DNA of 52,596 nt, taken from positions 1 through 52,596 of the forward strand of contig NZ_JAGL01000025.1 in assembly GCF_000526635.1 (NCBI RefSeq), given 5' to 3'. This document shows, piece by piece, positions 25,256 through 33,871 of the stretch (position 1 is its first letter; each line of letters opens with the position of its first letter). Below the pieces are notes generated by a model, which was not told the origin of the DNA, did not search any database, and saw only the letters and a program-made list of their open reading frames with translations. The position numbers and the translations under genes were made by a program. Source of the stretch: Aminobacter sp. J41. GTDB taxonomy: Bacteria > Pseudomonadota > Alphaproteobacteria > Rhizobiales > Rhizobiaceae.

Positions 25256-26275
25256 TCACGCGTCGGCGAAGTCGCGCACCGGACCGCACGAGCCGCGCTG
25301 GACGAAATAGGTTGGCTCGACTTTTGTGAGGAATTCCGCGTCCGGCTGCTGGATTCGGCGCAGGAATAGGTTCGCCGCGCTCTCTCCCACCTTGAACGGT
25401 TCGGTCGCGACGGAAGCGAGTCCCGGAATCACGAGATCGGTTTCGGCGACATTGTCGAAGCCGATTAGCGACACGTCGCGGCCTGGCATGACGCCAAGGT
25501 CGCACAGGCCGCGATGGAGGCCGAGCGCCAGCACGTCGTTGTGGCAGAGGAGGGCCGTGGGCCGGATGCGCTGGTTCATGATCTCCGGGACTGCCATGCG
25601 AGCGGCTTGGTGGGTGGATTCGAGATGCCGGACGAACAGCGGCTCCAGTCCTCGCGCGGACATTGCCTCGCGGAACTTGGCGAGACGTTCGGTGTGGGCG
25701 GAGTGATAGAGCGTGCTGGCGATATAGCCGATCTTGCGGTGGCCGAACTCGTAAAGGCAGTTGACGGCCTCGTGCATGCCATCGTGCTGGTCCATGCCGG
25801 AATAGTCGGTCACAGTTCCGGGCACGGCGCGCAACGTTTGGATGATCGGCATGCCCCACTTCAGAGCATCCTCGATGAAGCGCTTTTCGGTGCCAGCCGC
25901 GGGGCAGACGATCAGACCGTCGACGCCATGCTCGCGTGCTCGCCCAACGAACATGTCCTGCTTGACCGGGCTGTCGTAGGAATTTGCCAGGATGACGGCG
26001 AAGCCTGCCTTTTCCAGCACCGACTCGATGCCGGACAGGAGCACGGCGAAGAACGGGTTGGTCAGGTTGGGAATGATGACGCCGACGGTCTGGCTGCGCG
26101 AGGCGCGCATGCGCGCGGCGCCGAGATTATAGACGTAGCCGAGTTCGGCGATCGCCTTCTCGACCGCTTCGCGAGTCGCGGAGCTGACGAGCGGGCTATT
26201 GCGGACGACGAGCGACGCGGTGGCGCGGGAGACACCGGCATGCCGTGCTACATCAAGAAGTGTGACCCGCTTCAT
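25256..26275 (-). CDS. LacI-family transcriptional regulator of the transporter/gluconokinase operon
   Basis: A protein of 339 residues. The N-terminal helix-turn-helix MKRVTLLDVARHAGVSRATA is followed by the hinge region and a periplasmic-binding-protein-like sensor domain (TVGVIIPNLTNPFFAVLLSG to LIGFDNVAETDLVIPGLASV). It resembles GntR-type gluconate repressors of the LacI family, and gluconate or a related sugar acid is a sensible inducer given gntK downstream. Its own start has the palindrome 12 bp upstream, so it probably represses itself as well as the transporter operon. Confidence 0.9.
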   Translation of the reverse strand: MKRVTLLDVARHAGVSRATASLVVRNSPLVSSATREAVEKAIAELGYVYNLGAARMRASRSQTVGVIIPNLTNPFFAVLLSGIESVLEKAGFAVILANSYDSPVKQDMFVGRAREHGVDGLIVCPAAGTEKRFIEDALKWGMPIIQTLRAVPGTVTDYSGMDQHDGMHEAVNCLYEFGHRKIGYIASTLYHSAHTERLAKFREAMSARGLEPLFVRHLESTHQAARMAVPEIMNQRIRPTALLCHNDVLALGLHRGLCDLGVMPGRDVSLIGFDNVAETDLVIPGLASVATEPFKVGESAANLFLRRIQQPDAEFLTKVEPTYFVQRGSCGPVRDFADA

Positions 26276-26287
26276 CGCCAGCTTCGT

Positions 26288-26301
26288 TTAGATCGATCTA
26301 A
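26288..26301. promoter_or_regulatory. Probable LacI-family operator before its own gene
   Basis: TTAGATCGATCTAA, identical to 25122-25135, ends 12 bp upstream of the regulator's start codon and so would give autoregulation. Confidence 0.8.
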
Positions 26302-26370
26302 TCGATTTTGTAACGGCAAAGCAGAACGCCGTAAAGGGCGGCTGTCCCTGACCGGGCCGGTCGCAACGCG

Positions 26371-26397
26371 AAAGGCGCGCCGCAACGGCGCGCCTTT
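26371..26397 (-). terminator. Terminator after the feruloyl-CoA synthase gene
   Basis: A 12-bp perfect stem AAAGGCGCGCCG / CGGCGCGCCTTT with a 3-nt loop, 30 bp beyond the stop codon on the minus strand, ending in TTT. Confidence 0.7.
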
Positions 26398-26427
26398 GAA
26401 ATGGGTCGACAGACTCCGCAGGCCTTA

Positions 26428-28221
26428 TCAGACCGAGATGACGCGGTCCGAGCCAGCGTAGATTTCCTCGACCAGATCGGCGCGATTGCGCAGCACCGCG
26501 CGCTGGTTGATCGAGCCCTTATCGGTGACCTCGCCAGCCGCCATCGACGGCGGCTCCTTCGCGATGATCATGCGCACAACGCGGTTGGACGAGCCGGAGG
26601 ACCTTTCAGCAAGCGAGACCAGCTTCTCGCGCAGCTTTTCCCGCAGTGCCGCATCGTCGGCAAGATCCGGGTCGCGGGGGAAGACGATCGCGCCGAGATA
26701 TGGCTTGTCGGGGGCCGTCAGAGCAACGTCCCGGATCAGCTCGCCGAAATGGTCGATGATCTGCATGCGCAGCGCACCAGTCGATACCCAGGTGCCGGTA
26801 TCGAGCTTGAAGTTTTCCGCGGTGCGGCCGTCGAACTTGAAGCCCTTGGAGAAATCGTCAACGTCGATCGGGAGCAGCGCGTCACCGAGGCGATAGAAAC
26901 CTTCTTCGTCGAAAGCGTCGGCGGTCAGCTTCTGCTGGCGCCAGTAGCCCGGCGTGATGTTGTCGCCCTTCACGCGTGCATCGTATTTGCCTTCATAGGT
27001 CACCAGCTTGAGCGTGACGCCGGGGACGGGCAGGCCGACGTTGCCGGCGCCTTCCTGCGGCCAGGTGCAGAACAGAGCCGCAGGAGCCGTTTCGGTCGCG
27101 CCGAGGCCCGCGCCAATCAGCACGCGTCCGCCGGTGGTGTCGACCGCCAGCTGCTCAAGCGCTTCCCAGCTTGGCTGCGACAACGAAGCGCCCGCGTACC
27201 AGAGCATGCGCAGGTTCCTGAAGAAGTTCCGGCGCAGCTCCACGTCCTTCTGCAGCTCCGGGATCAGCATGTCGAAGCCGGTCGGAACGTTGAAGTACCA
27301 GGTCGGTGACACTTCCTTGAGGTTGCGGACGGTCTTGCCGATCTCCGCCTTGGTCGGGCGGCCGTCGTCGAGATAGAGCGTGCCGCCGTTAGTCATGACC
27401 ATGTAGAAGTTCTTGTTGCCCGCAGCCGTGTGGTTCCACGGCGCCCAGTCGAGCAGGACCGGGGGCTCCGTCTTCATGAAGGAGAAGGCCTGGCGGATGG
27501 CCGCCTGGTTGGCGCAGATCATCCGGTGGGTGTTGATCACCGCTTTCGGCGTGCCAGTCGAGCCCGATGTGAACAGGAACTTTGCGATCGTATCGCCGGT
27601 GATTTCCGCGTTGGCGGCGTCCACAGCATCGGTCGGCTCGGTCTTCAGCAGATCCGCAAAGGGAATCGCGCCCTCCGTCGCCTCATCGGCGATGAACGGA
27701 ATGTCGGGAACGGTTGCCTTGATCGCCGGCGCGAACGCGCGCGCGTCAGCAGCGTAGACCATGCCCGGAGTGATCGAAGCGAGGACGTCCTTCAGGCGCG
27801 TATAGTCGCCGTTCAGCGAGTACTGCGGGGAGAGGGGAGCGTAGGCGACACCGGCATAGACGGCCGCGAGGCCGAGCGTCGCATGTTCGATGTCGTTGCC
27901 GGAGAGGATCGCCAGCGGCCGCTCTGCCGACAGGTTCTTGTCGAGCAAGTACTGCGCGATGCGGCGCACGCGTTCCAGCATTTCGCCGTAGGTGATGGTG
28001 CGCCAGCCGTTGCCGCCCTTGCGGTCGGCGATGAAGACGCGCTCCGGCGTCTCCTTCGCGTATTTCTCAAGTGCGTCTGTAACTCGCGTCGGATAGCTCG
28101 GCTGTGGCATCCGGTCGGTGACGTAGATCGTGCCGTCCTCCTTGACGGTCACAACCGGCGAGTAGGTGTGAAACTCCACCGGGCGCATAGGCGCGCCCTT
28201 CCAGTCCTGTGAGTAGGACAT
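26428..28221 (-). CDS. fcs: Feruloyl-CoA synthase (hydroxycinnamate:CoA ligase)
   Basis: A protein of 597 residues from ATG 28221, preceded by CAGGGAGG; a longer in-frame extension upstream runs through the divergent gene and is rejected. It is an acyl-adenylate synthetase with P-loop FLFTSGSTGTPKAVINTH, the GAGLGATETAP motif and YRLGDALLPID. The layout, including the N-terminal PMRPVEFHTYSP and AILSGNDIEHATLGLAA, is that of feruloyl-CoA synthases, which activate ferulate, coumarate or caffeate. It is divergent from an enoyl-CoA hydratase and a MarR gene, as in hydroxycinnamate regulons. Acceptance of phenylpropanoids other than ferulate cannot be excluded. Confidence 0.88.
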   Translation of the reverse strand: MSYSQDWKGAPMRPVEFHTYSPVVTVKEDGTIYVTDRMPQPSYPTRVTDALEKYAKETPERVFIADRKGGNGWRTITYGEMLERVRRIAQYLLDKNLSAERPLAILSGNDIEHATLGLAAVYAGVAYAPLSPQYSLNGDYTRLKDVLASITPGMVYAADARAFAPAIKATVPDIPFIADEATEGAIPFADLLKTEPTDAVDAANAEITGDTIAKFLFTSGSTGTPKAVINTHRMICANQAAIRQAFSFMKTEPPVLLDWAPWNHTAAGNKNFYMVMTNGGTLYLDDGRPTKAEIGKTVRNLKEVSPTWYFNVPTGFDMLIPELQKDVELRRNFFRNLRMLWYAGASLSQPSWEALEQLAVDTTGGRVLIGAGLGATETAPAALFCTWPQEGAGNVGLPVPGVTLKLVTYEGKYDARVKGDNITPGYWRQQKLTADAFDEEGFYRLGDALLPIDVDDFSKGFKFDGRTAENFKLDTGTWVSTGALRMQIIDHFGELIRDVALTAPDKPYLGAIVFPRDPDLADDAALREKLREKLVSLAERSSGSSNRVVRMIIAKEPPSMAAGEVTDKGSINQRAVLRNRADLVEEIYAGSDRVISV

Positions 28222-28300
28222 TCGGCCTCCCTGATCCTCTTCCCAATGGCGCACAAATTGTCGCCTACCCTTGCGGGTCCTATCTGATATGATGCATAAC

Positions 28301-28316
28301 TGTTTACTCGGAAACA
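28301..28316. promoter_or_regulatory. Candidate MarR operator in the fcs/hydratase divergent promoter
   Basis: TGTTTACTCGGAAACA is an imperfect 16-bp inverted repeat (TGTTTnC...GnAAACA), ending 21 bp before the hydratase ATG in the 116-bp divergent gap. Its size and position suit the MarR protein encoded downstream. Inference from symmetry alone. Confidence 0.45.
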
Positions 28317-28337
28317 AGAGTGCATTTGGAGGAAGAC

Positions 28338-29108
28338 ATGGCGTTTGTGGAATATAGCATCGAGGACGGGATCGCGCGGCTGACGCTGACGCGGCCGGAC
28401 AAGCGCAACGCCATGAACGATCAGATGCTGGCCGACCTCGAGGTTGCGGTGGATCAGGCGGCCTCCGAGGCGCTGGCGGTAGTGATCTGCGGGGAGGGCG
28501 ATCACTTCTGTGCCGGGCTCGATCTTGCCGAGCATTCGTTGAAGACCGCGATCGAGGGGATCGACGGTTCGCGTAATTGGCACCGCGTGTTTCAGAAGAT
28601 CCGCGGCGGCCGCATTCCCTATTTCGCGGCGCTGCACGGGGCAGTGATCGGTGGCGGCCTCGAGCTCGCCTCGGTCGCGCATGTGCGCGTTGCCGACCGC
28701 ACCGCATTCTTCGCCCTGCCGGAAGGCCAGCGTGGCATTTTCGTCGGCGGCGGCGGTTCCGTGCACACCTCGCGCATCATGGGCGTGCCGCTGATGACCG
28801 ACATGATGCTGACTGGCCGGGTGCTCGACGTCGATGAGGCGCGCCAGGCAAACATCGTCACCTACGTCACGCCTGCTGGTGAGGCGCTGGCAAAGGCGAC
28901 CGAGCTCGCGAAGAAGGCAGCCACCAACGCTCCGCTTTCCAACTACGCGGTCATCAACGCGCTGCCGCGCATCCGCGACAGCGGGTACGATGAAGGCCTG
29001 TTCTTCGAATCGATGATCGCCGCCTTCACGCAGACGACGCCGGAAGCCCATGAGCGCCTGCGCGCCTTCCTCGAAAAGCGCGCCGCCCGCATCGCCCCAA
29101 AGGAATAA
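28338..29108 (+). CDS. Enoyl-CoA hydratase/isomerase family (crotonase) protein
   Basis: A protein of 256 residues from ATG 28338, behind a TTGGAGGAAGAC ribosome site (an earlier in-frame ATG at 28320 lacks one). Crotonase landmarks are TRPDKRNAMNDQML, CAGLDLAEHS, and both acid residues, in GGGLELASVAH and ALPEGQRGIF. Its partners imply a hydroxycinnamoyl-CoA substrate. The sequence does not follow the p-hydroxycinnamoyl-CoA hydratase-lyase pattern closely, so hydration rather than retro-aldol cleavage to the aldehyde is possible. It is followed after 8 bp by the MarR gene. Confidence 0.85.
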   Translation: MAFVEYSIEDGIARLTLTRPDKRNAMNDQMLADLEVAVDQAASEALAVVICGEGDHFCAGLDLAEHSLKTAIEGIDGSRNWHRVFQKIRGGRIPYFAALHGAVIGGGLELASVAHVRVADRTAFFALPEGQRGIFVGGGGSVHTSRIMGVPLMTDMMLTGRVLDVDEARQANIVTYVTPAGEALAKATELAKKAATNAPLSNYAVINALPRIRDSGYDEGLFFESMIAAFTQTTPEAHERLRAFLEKRAARIAPKE

Positions 29109-29116
29109 TCCCGTTC

Positions 29117-29587
29117 ATGCCCGGGCAAGACGCACTCGCGGAAGCCGAGCTCACCCTCGGTGAGATGGAGGCTTCTGCGAGCTTCATGCTGCGAATTGCA
29201 GAGCTCGTGGCCTATGACGCGGTGGCGTCCCTGCAGGGCGACATCGACCTCAGCCTGCCGGAACAGACGGTGCTCATCGCAATTGCGATGAACCCGGAAG
29301 CGCGGCAGGGTTCTGTGGCGGATCTCCTGCGGATCCGCTGGCCGAACATGACGAAGATGGTCGCTAGGCTGGAGAAGAAGAAGCTCATCTCCCGCCGGGT
29401 CTCGCCCGAGGATCGTCGCGTCGTCACGCTGTCGCCCACGGAAGAAGGACGGGCGCTGGCGGAGCAGCTGCGCACGCGGCTCGTCAACGACGATCGCCGC
29501 GCGCTTGCCATGCTGAACGATGCCGAGCGCGAGCAGCTCGTGTCGCTGTTGCGCAAGGTGATCGGCTGGGGTGTAAGCGGCGACTAA
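29117..29587 (+). CDS. MarR-family regulator, probably of the hydroxycinnamate genes
   Basis: A protein of 156 residues. It has a winged-helix core (LSLPEQTVLIAIAMNPEARQ, DLLRIRWPNMTKMVARLEKK, RRVSPEDRRVVTLSPTEEG) typical of MarR. It is co-transcribed with the hydratase and, by analogy with FerC/CouR-type repressors, may be released from DNA by a hydroxycinnamoyl-CoA. Its stop overlaps that of the convergent LysR gene by 4 bp. Confidence 0.87.
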   Translation: MPGQDALAEAELTLGEMEASASFMLRIAELVAYDAVASLQGDIDLSLPEQTVLIAIAMNPEARQGSVADLLRIRWPNMTKMVARLEKKKLISRRVSPEDRRVVTLSPTEEGRALAEQLRTRLVNDDRRALAMLNDAEREQLVSLLRKVIGWGVSGD

Positions 29588-30495
29588 GCGCTCTCGGGCA
29601 AAGCCAGTTCGCGGATTGCCTGCACGAGTATGCTGGCCGGAGGCGGTACGATTCCCTTGCGGCGACGGTAGATGCGAAACGAGCGCTGCCACTGCAGCTC
29701 CGGAACGGCGATCTTCACCAGACCCTCGCTGCCATGCTCGTGCGGCATCCGGGGTTCCGGAAGCCAGCAGAGCAGGTCCTGTATCTGTGCCGCCGAGCGG
29801 ATCACGCCGATCGAGCGTGAGGCGATGGCCGGCTGGCGCGGCTCGATCCCGCGATTGTGGAAGCGCCGGTACCATTCCTTGGCGATCGGCGTTCCCATTG
29901 GCGGCAGCACCCAGTCGGCTTCCGCGACTTCCTCCAGGCTGACCTGCTCGCGACCGGCGAGCGGATGCGACGGCCGCGCGTAAACGTGGACGTCGTCCTG
30001 CAATGTGTCAGGCGTCGCCAGCGTTATCTCGTCGTCGGCGTAGGGCTCCGGCGATATGGCAATGTCGATGTCGCCGCTCTTCAGGCCCTCGAGCAGAAGA
30101 TCCTCCATCTCTTCGACGATCTGGAACCGCACGTCCGGATGCTTTTCCCGCATCCGGGCAATGGCGGTGACGATGAAGCTCGGCACGACGCTCGCCACGC
30201 CACCGATGCGTACGACGCCCCGGCTGGCGCCCCGCATTTGACGGATCAGGTCTTCAGCGTTGGCGACTTCCGAGACGACCAGCCGTGCATAAGGCAACAG
30301 CGCCTCGCCATAGACGGTTAGCACCACGCCGCGGGTGGTGCGCTCGAACAGCTGAACACCGTAGCTTGCTTCAACCAGTTTCAGCGTCCGTGTCAGTGCG
30401 GGCTGGGTCATGTTGAGGGCTATCGCCGCGCGGCCAAGGCTGCCGTGGCGGGCGCATTCGAGCAGGACTGAGGCGGAGCGAACATCCAAAGTCAT
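29584..30495 (-). CDS. LysR-family regulator divergent from the BFD-ALDH gene
   Basis: A protein of 303 residues from ATG 30495; the longer in-frame extension lacks homology to the family. The helix-turn-helix region RHGSLGRAAIALNMTQPALT lies at about residues 15-34, followed by a typical LysR sensor domain (GVVRIGGVASVVPSF onward). It is divergent from the benzoylformate decarboxylase fusion across 127 bp and so probably activates it in response to its substrate. I did not find a clean T-N11-A box. Confidence 0.88.
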   Translation of the reverse strand: MTLDVRSASVLLECARHGSLGRAAIALNMTQPALTRTLKLVEASYGVQLFERTTRGVVLTVYGEALLPYARLVVSEVANAEDLIRQMRGASRGVVRIGGVASVVPSFIVTAIARMREKHPDVRFQIVEEMEDLLLEGLKSGDIDIAISPEPYADDEITLATPDTLQDDVHVYARPSHPLAGREQVSLEEVAEADWVLPPMGTPIAKEWYRRFHNRGIEPRQPAIASRSIGVIRSAAQIQDLLCWLPEPRMPHEHGSEGLVKIAVPELQWQRSFRIYRRRKGIVPPPASILVQAIRELALPESA

Positions 30496-30622
30496 AACTG
30501 ATCGTAATGACTTTGCGCAGATTCTGTAAATAGCGGTAAAGGGCGGTGCGTGCGATACTTTCACTTGGGGGTGTCCAACCTGGGGGCAGGCGGATGCTCT
30601 CCACGATTTTTGGGAGGAAGCA

Positions 30623-33600
30623 ATGAACAAGATGAGCCAGGACTTCCTGGCATCGTCGACGGCTATCCCTGACCGGACGGTCAGGGATGCTGTGTTCGAC
30701 TTCCTGCGCGCCAAGGGTATGACGACCATCTTCGGCAATCCCGGTTCGACGGAGCTGCCGATGTTCGTCGACCTGCCGAAGGATTTTTCCTACGTCCTCG
30801 GCCTGCAGGAGTCGATCGCGCTGGCGATGGCCGATGGCCATGCGCAGGCGTCGCGAAAGCCCGCCTTCGTCAACCTGCATTCCAGCGCGGGCCTCGGCCA
30901 CGCGATGGGAAATCTCTACACCGCCTTCCGCAACCGCACGCCGCTGATCGTGACGACGGGCCAGCAGACGCGCGACCTGCTGCCGTTCGATCCGTTCCTC
31001 GGCAATGACGCGCCGGTGGAGTTCCCGAAGCCGTACGTGAAGTGGGCGATCGAACCGGCCCGGCCGGAGGATGTGCCGGCAGCGATTGCCCGCGCCTATC
31101 ACATGGCTTTGCAGCCGCCGATGGGGCCTGTGCTTGTGTCGGTACCGCTGAGCGACTGGGACAAGCCCTGTGCGCCGGTGGTGGAACGCGAAGTCGATAC
31201 GGTTATCGCGCCGAACCCGGCGTGCCTCGACAAGGTTGCCGAGGCGATCAACGACGCGCGCGAACCCGTCATTGTTGTCGGTGCTGGCGTCGACATTGAC
31301 GGTGGCTGGGATGCGGTGGTGCGGCTTGCCGAAACGCTGCAGGCCAAGGTCTGGGTGAGCCCGCTGTCTTCGCGCTGCAGCTTCCCGGAGCGGCATCCGC
31401 TGTTCGCCGGTTTCCTGCCGGCGCACCAGCCCGCACTGTCGCGCTGCTTCGGCAACGCCGACTACGTGCTGGTACTCGGCGCTCCGGTCTTCACCTATCA
31501 TTTCCCGGGCTCGGGGGATCACCTTCCGGCAGGCGCGAAGCTGTGCCAGATCAGCGACGACCCTAAGCAGGTCGCCGCGGCTGCGGTTGGAACCGCTCTT
31601 GTGGCGAACACGCGGCTGGCGGCCGAAGGGCTGCTGGCACGGGTGAAAAGGCGGCCGCAGCGGGCGGAGCCGGCTCGCGTCATCCGGCGGGTGCCGGTGA
31701 CCAAGCCGATCTCGCAGGCGCTGCTGATGCAGACGCTTGCCGACGTTCGTTCGCCCGACAGCATCATCGTCGAGGAATCGCCCACGGCACGTGACCCGAT
31801 GCATGATCATCTGCCGATCGAGCGGCCGGCGGGCTTCTTCACCACCGCCAGCGGCGGCCTCGGCTACGGCCTGCCGGCGGCGGTTGGTGTGGCGCTGACT
31901 CGGCCAGATCAGCCGGTCATCGCCATCATCGGCGACGGATCGAGCCTCTATGCGATCCAGTCGCTTTGGTCAGCGGTTGACCAAGATGTCGATCTGCTTG
32001 TTGTGATCCTCAACAATGGCGGCTATGCCGCGCTCAAAGGAATTGCAGGCAAGACAGGTGCCGGCAGCGTCGACGGTGTTGATATCGGCCATATCGACTT
32101 CGTTTCCATTGCTCAGGCGCAGGGCTGTAAGGCGCAGCGCTGCTCGGACGGAACCCAGCTTGAATCGTGCCTTCGCGAGATGCTCGCCCAGAAGGGCTCG
32201 CGCTTGCTCGAGGTCATCCTGAAAGAGGAAGAAAAATCCATGAACATCGTTGCGCAGAATGCCGTTTCAGGCACCGGCAAGGACTGGCGTCCGAAGACTC
32301 CTGAAAAGCTGTTCATCGCCGGCAAGTGGGCGGACTCCTCGTCCGAACACAAGCTCGACGTCATCTCGCCGGTGACCGAGGAAAAGCTGTTCAGCTATCC
32401 GGAAGCCGGTCCGATGGACATCGACCGTGCCGTGTGGGCGGCCCGCGACGCCTTCGACAATGGCCCGTGGCCGCGCATGGCTCCGGCAGAGCGCGCGGTC
32501 TACCTGCGCAAGGTCGCCGACATCATCACCCGGCGCCTCGACGAGATCGCCTACGCGTGGACGTATCAGGTCGGTGCGCCGATCATGCTGACCAAGAAGC
32601 TGGTCGGTCAGAACGCGATGCTGTTCAACTACTACGCCGACCTGATCGAGACCTACGGCTTCGTGTCCGAGCGTCAGCGTGACGATGGCGGCAAGGTGCG
32701 CGTCGTGCGCGAGCCGGTTGGCGTCTGCGCGGCGATCACGCCGTGGAACGCGCCGATGGTGCTTCTGTCCTACAAGATTGCCGCTGGCCTCGCCGCTGGC
32801 TGCACGTTCGTCGCAAAGCCGTCGCCGGAAACGCCGCTCGAAGCCTACATCCTGGCCGAGGCGATCGAGGAAGCTGGGCTGCCCGCTGGGGTGTTCAACC
32901 TTGTTCCGGCCGGCCGTGAGGGCGGCGACTATCTCGTCCGCCACAAGGGCATCGATAAGGTTGCCTTTACCGGCTCGACCGCAGCGGGCAAGCACATTGC
33001 TGCCGTCTGCGCCGAGCGCCTTGCCCGCGTCAGCCTGGAGCTAGGCGGCAAGTCGGCTGCTGTTCTTCTCGATGATGCCGACTTCACCAAGGCGCTGCCG
33101 AGCCTGATGGTTTACACCATGCCGATCACGGGCCAGGTCTGCTTCTCGCTGACCCGAATTCTGGTGCCGGAAAGCCGTAAGCAGGAATTCGTCGACCTCT
33201 ATGTCGGCGCGGTGAAGAACATCAAGGTTGGTGATCCGTTCGACCCGTCGACGCAGATGGGCCCGCTCACGATGGGCCGCCAGCGCGCCCGCGTCGAAGG
33301 CTACATCGCCGCCGGCCGTGCGGAAGGTGCGAAGATCGCCTGCGGCGGCGGACGTCCCGCCGGCTTCGATAAGGGCTACTACGTCGAGCCGACCGTTTTC
33401 GTTGACGTCGACGCACACATGAAGATCGCCCAGGATGAGATCTTCGGCCCCGTCGTCTCGATCATCAGCTACTCGGACGAGGAAGACGCGGTCCGCAAGG
33501 CCAACAACTCCGACTACGGCCTCAACGCCTCGGTTTATGCCGCTGATCCGGAGCGCGGCTACGCGATTGCCCGCCGCATCCGCTCGGGCAACGTCACCGT

Positions 33601-33727
33601 CAACGGCATGATCGTCGACCCCAAGCAGCCGTTCGGCGGCTTCAAGCAGTCGGGTGTCGGCCGCGAGGGCGGCCCCGAAGGCCTCGACAACTACCTCGAA
33701 GTGAAGACCATCCACTTCGCAGGATAA
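30623..33727 (+). CDS. Benzoylformate decarboxylase fused to aldehyde dehydrogenase
   Basis: A single 1034-residue frame. Residues 1-539 match benzoylformate decarboxylase (MdlC) closely: Ser42, Glu63, His86 and His293 correspond to the catalytic Ser26, Glu47, His70 and His281 of the Pseudomonas putida enzyme, and the TPP motif GDGSSLYAIQSLW...NN is intact. Residues 540-1034 form a complete NAD(P) aldehyde dehydrogenase with Asn709, Glu806 and Cys840. The whole would turn an aryl-glyoxylate into aldehyde plus CO2 and then into the acid. The second part begins at an ATG (32240) with AGAGGAAG upstream, so internal initiation or a sequencing frameshift that removed a stop must be considered; TGA in the +1 frame occurs at 32220. 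The divergent LysR gene is the likely activator. Confidence 0.88.
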   Translation: MNKMSQDFLASSTAIPDRTVRDAVFDFLRAKGMTTIFGNPGSTELPMFVDLPKDFSYVLGLQESIALAMADGHAQASRKPAFVNLHSSAGLGHAMGNLYTAFRNRTPLIVTTGQQTRDLLPFDPFLGNDAPVEFPKPYVKWAIEPARPEDVPAAIARAYHMALQPPMGPVLVSVPLSDWDKPCAPVVEREVDTVIAPNPACLDKVAEAINDAREPVIVVGAGVDIDGGWDAVVRLAETLQAKVWVSPLSSRCSFPERHPLFAGFLPAHQPALSRCFGNADYVLVLGAPVFTYHFPGSGDHLPAGAKLCQISDDPKQVAAAAVGTALVANTRLAAEGLLARVKRRPQRAEPARVIRRVPVTKPISQALLMQTLADVRSPDSIIVEESPTARDPMHDHLPIERPAGFFTTASGGLGYGLPAAVGVALTRPDQPVIAIIGDGSSLYAIQSLWSAVDQDVDLLVVILNNGGYAALKGIAGKTGAGSVDGVDIGHIDFVSIAQAQGCKAQRCSDGTQLESCLREMLAQKGSRLLEVILKEEEKSMNIVAQNAVSGTGKDWRPKTPEKLFIAGKWADSSSEHKLDVISPVTEEKLFSYPEAGPMDIDRAVWAARDAFDNGPWPRMAPAERAVYLRKVADIITRRLDEIAYAWTYQVGAPIMLTKKLVGQNAMLFNYYADLIETYGFVSERQRDDGGKVRVVREPVGVCAAITPWNAPMVLLSYKIAAGLAAGCTFVAKPSPETPLEAYILAEAIEEAGLPAGVFNLVPAGREGGDYLVRHKGIDKVAFTGSTAAGKHIAAVCAERLARVSLELGGKSAAVLLDDADFTKALPSLMVYTMPITGQVCFSLTRILVPESRKQEFVDLYVGAVKNIKVGDPFDPSTQMGPLTMGRQRARVEGYIAAGRAEGAKIACGGGRPAGFDKGYYVEPTVFVDVDAHMKIAQDEIFGPVVSIISYSDEEDAVRKANNSDYGLNASVYAADPERGYAIARRIRSGNVTVNGMIVDPKQPFGGFKQSGVGREGGPEGLDNYLEVKTIHFAG

Positions 33728-33751
33728 GGCTCAAAGGCCAGAACCAAACAA

Positions 33752-33788
33752 GGAAAGCCGCCGGAGAAATCCGGCGGCTTTCCTTTTT
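33752..33788 (+). terminator. Rho-independent terminator after the BFD-ALDH gene
   Basis: A 13-bp perfect stem GGAAAGCCGCCGG / CCGGCGGCTTTCC with an AGAAAT loop and TTTTT tail, 24 bp after the stop. Confidence 0.9.
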
Positions 33789-33822
33789 CCGGCGAGTTTC
33801 TTGTCGGCGGGCTGGCAAAGAA

Positions 33823-33848
33823 AAAGCCCCGAATTTTTCCGGGGCTTT
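33823..33848. terminator. Second hairpin between convergent operons
   Basis: AAAGCCCCG / CGGGGCTTT, 9 bp, around an 8-nt A/T-rich loop. The stem ends in TTT on one strand and the reverse reads likewise, so it probably terminates the minus-strand TRAP operon whose last gene ends at 33872. Confidence 0.75.
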
Positions 33849-33871
33849 CCGTTTTAACCAGGCTGACCGGA

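Noticed and set aside
28222-28707. N-terminal extension of the feruloyl-CoA synthase frame by about 160 residues
   Set aside because: It is antisense to the hydratase gene and very Arg-rich; the ATG at 28221 has a ribosome site and matches the family start.
30496-30738. N-terminal extension of the LysR frame
   Set aside because: It runs into the fusion gene on the other strand and lies outside the family length; ATG 30495 begins exactly where the DNA-binding domain should.
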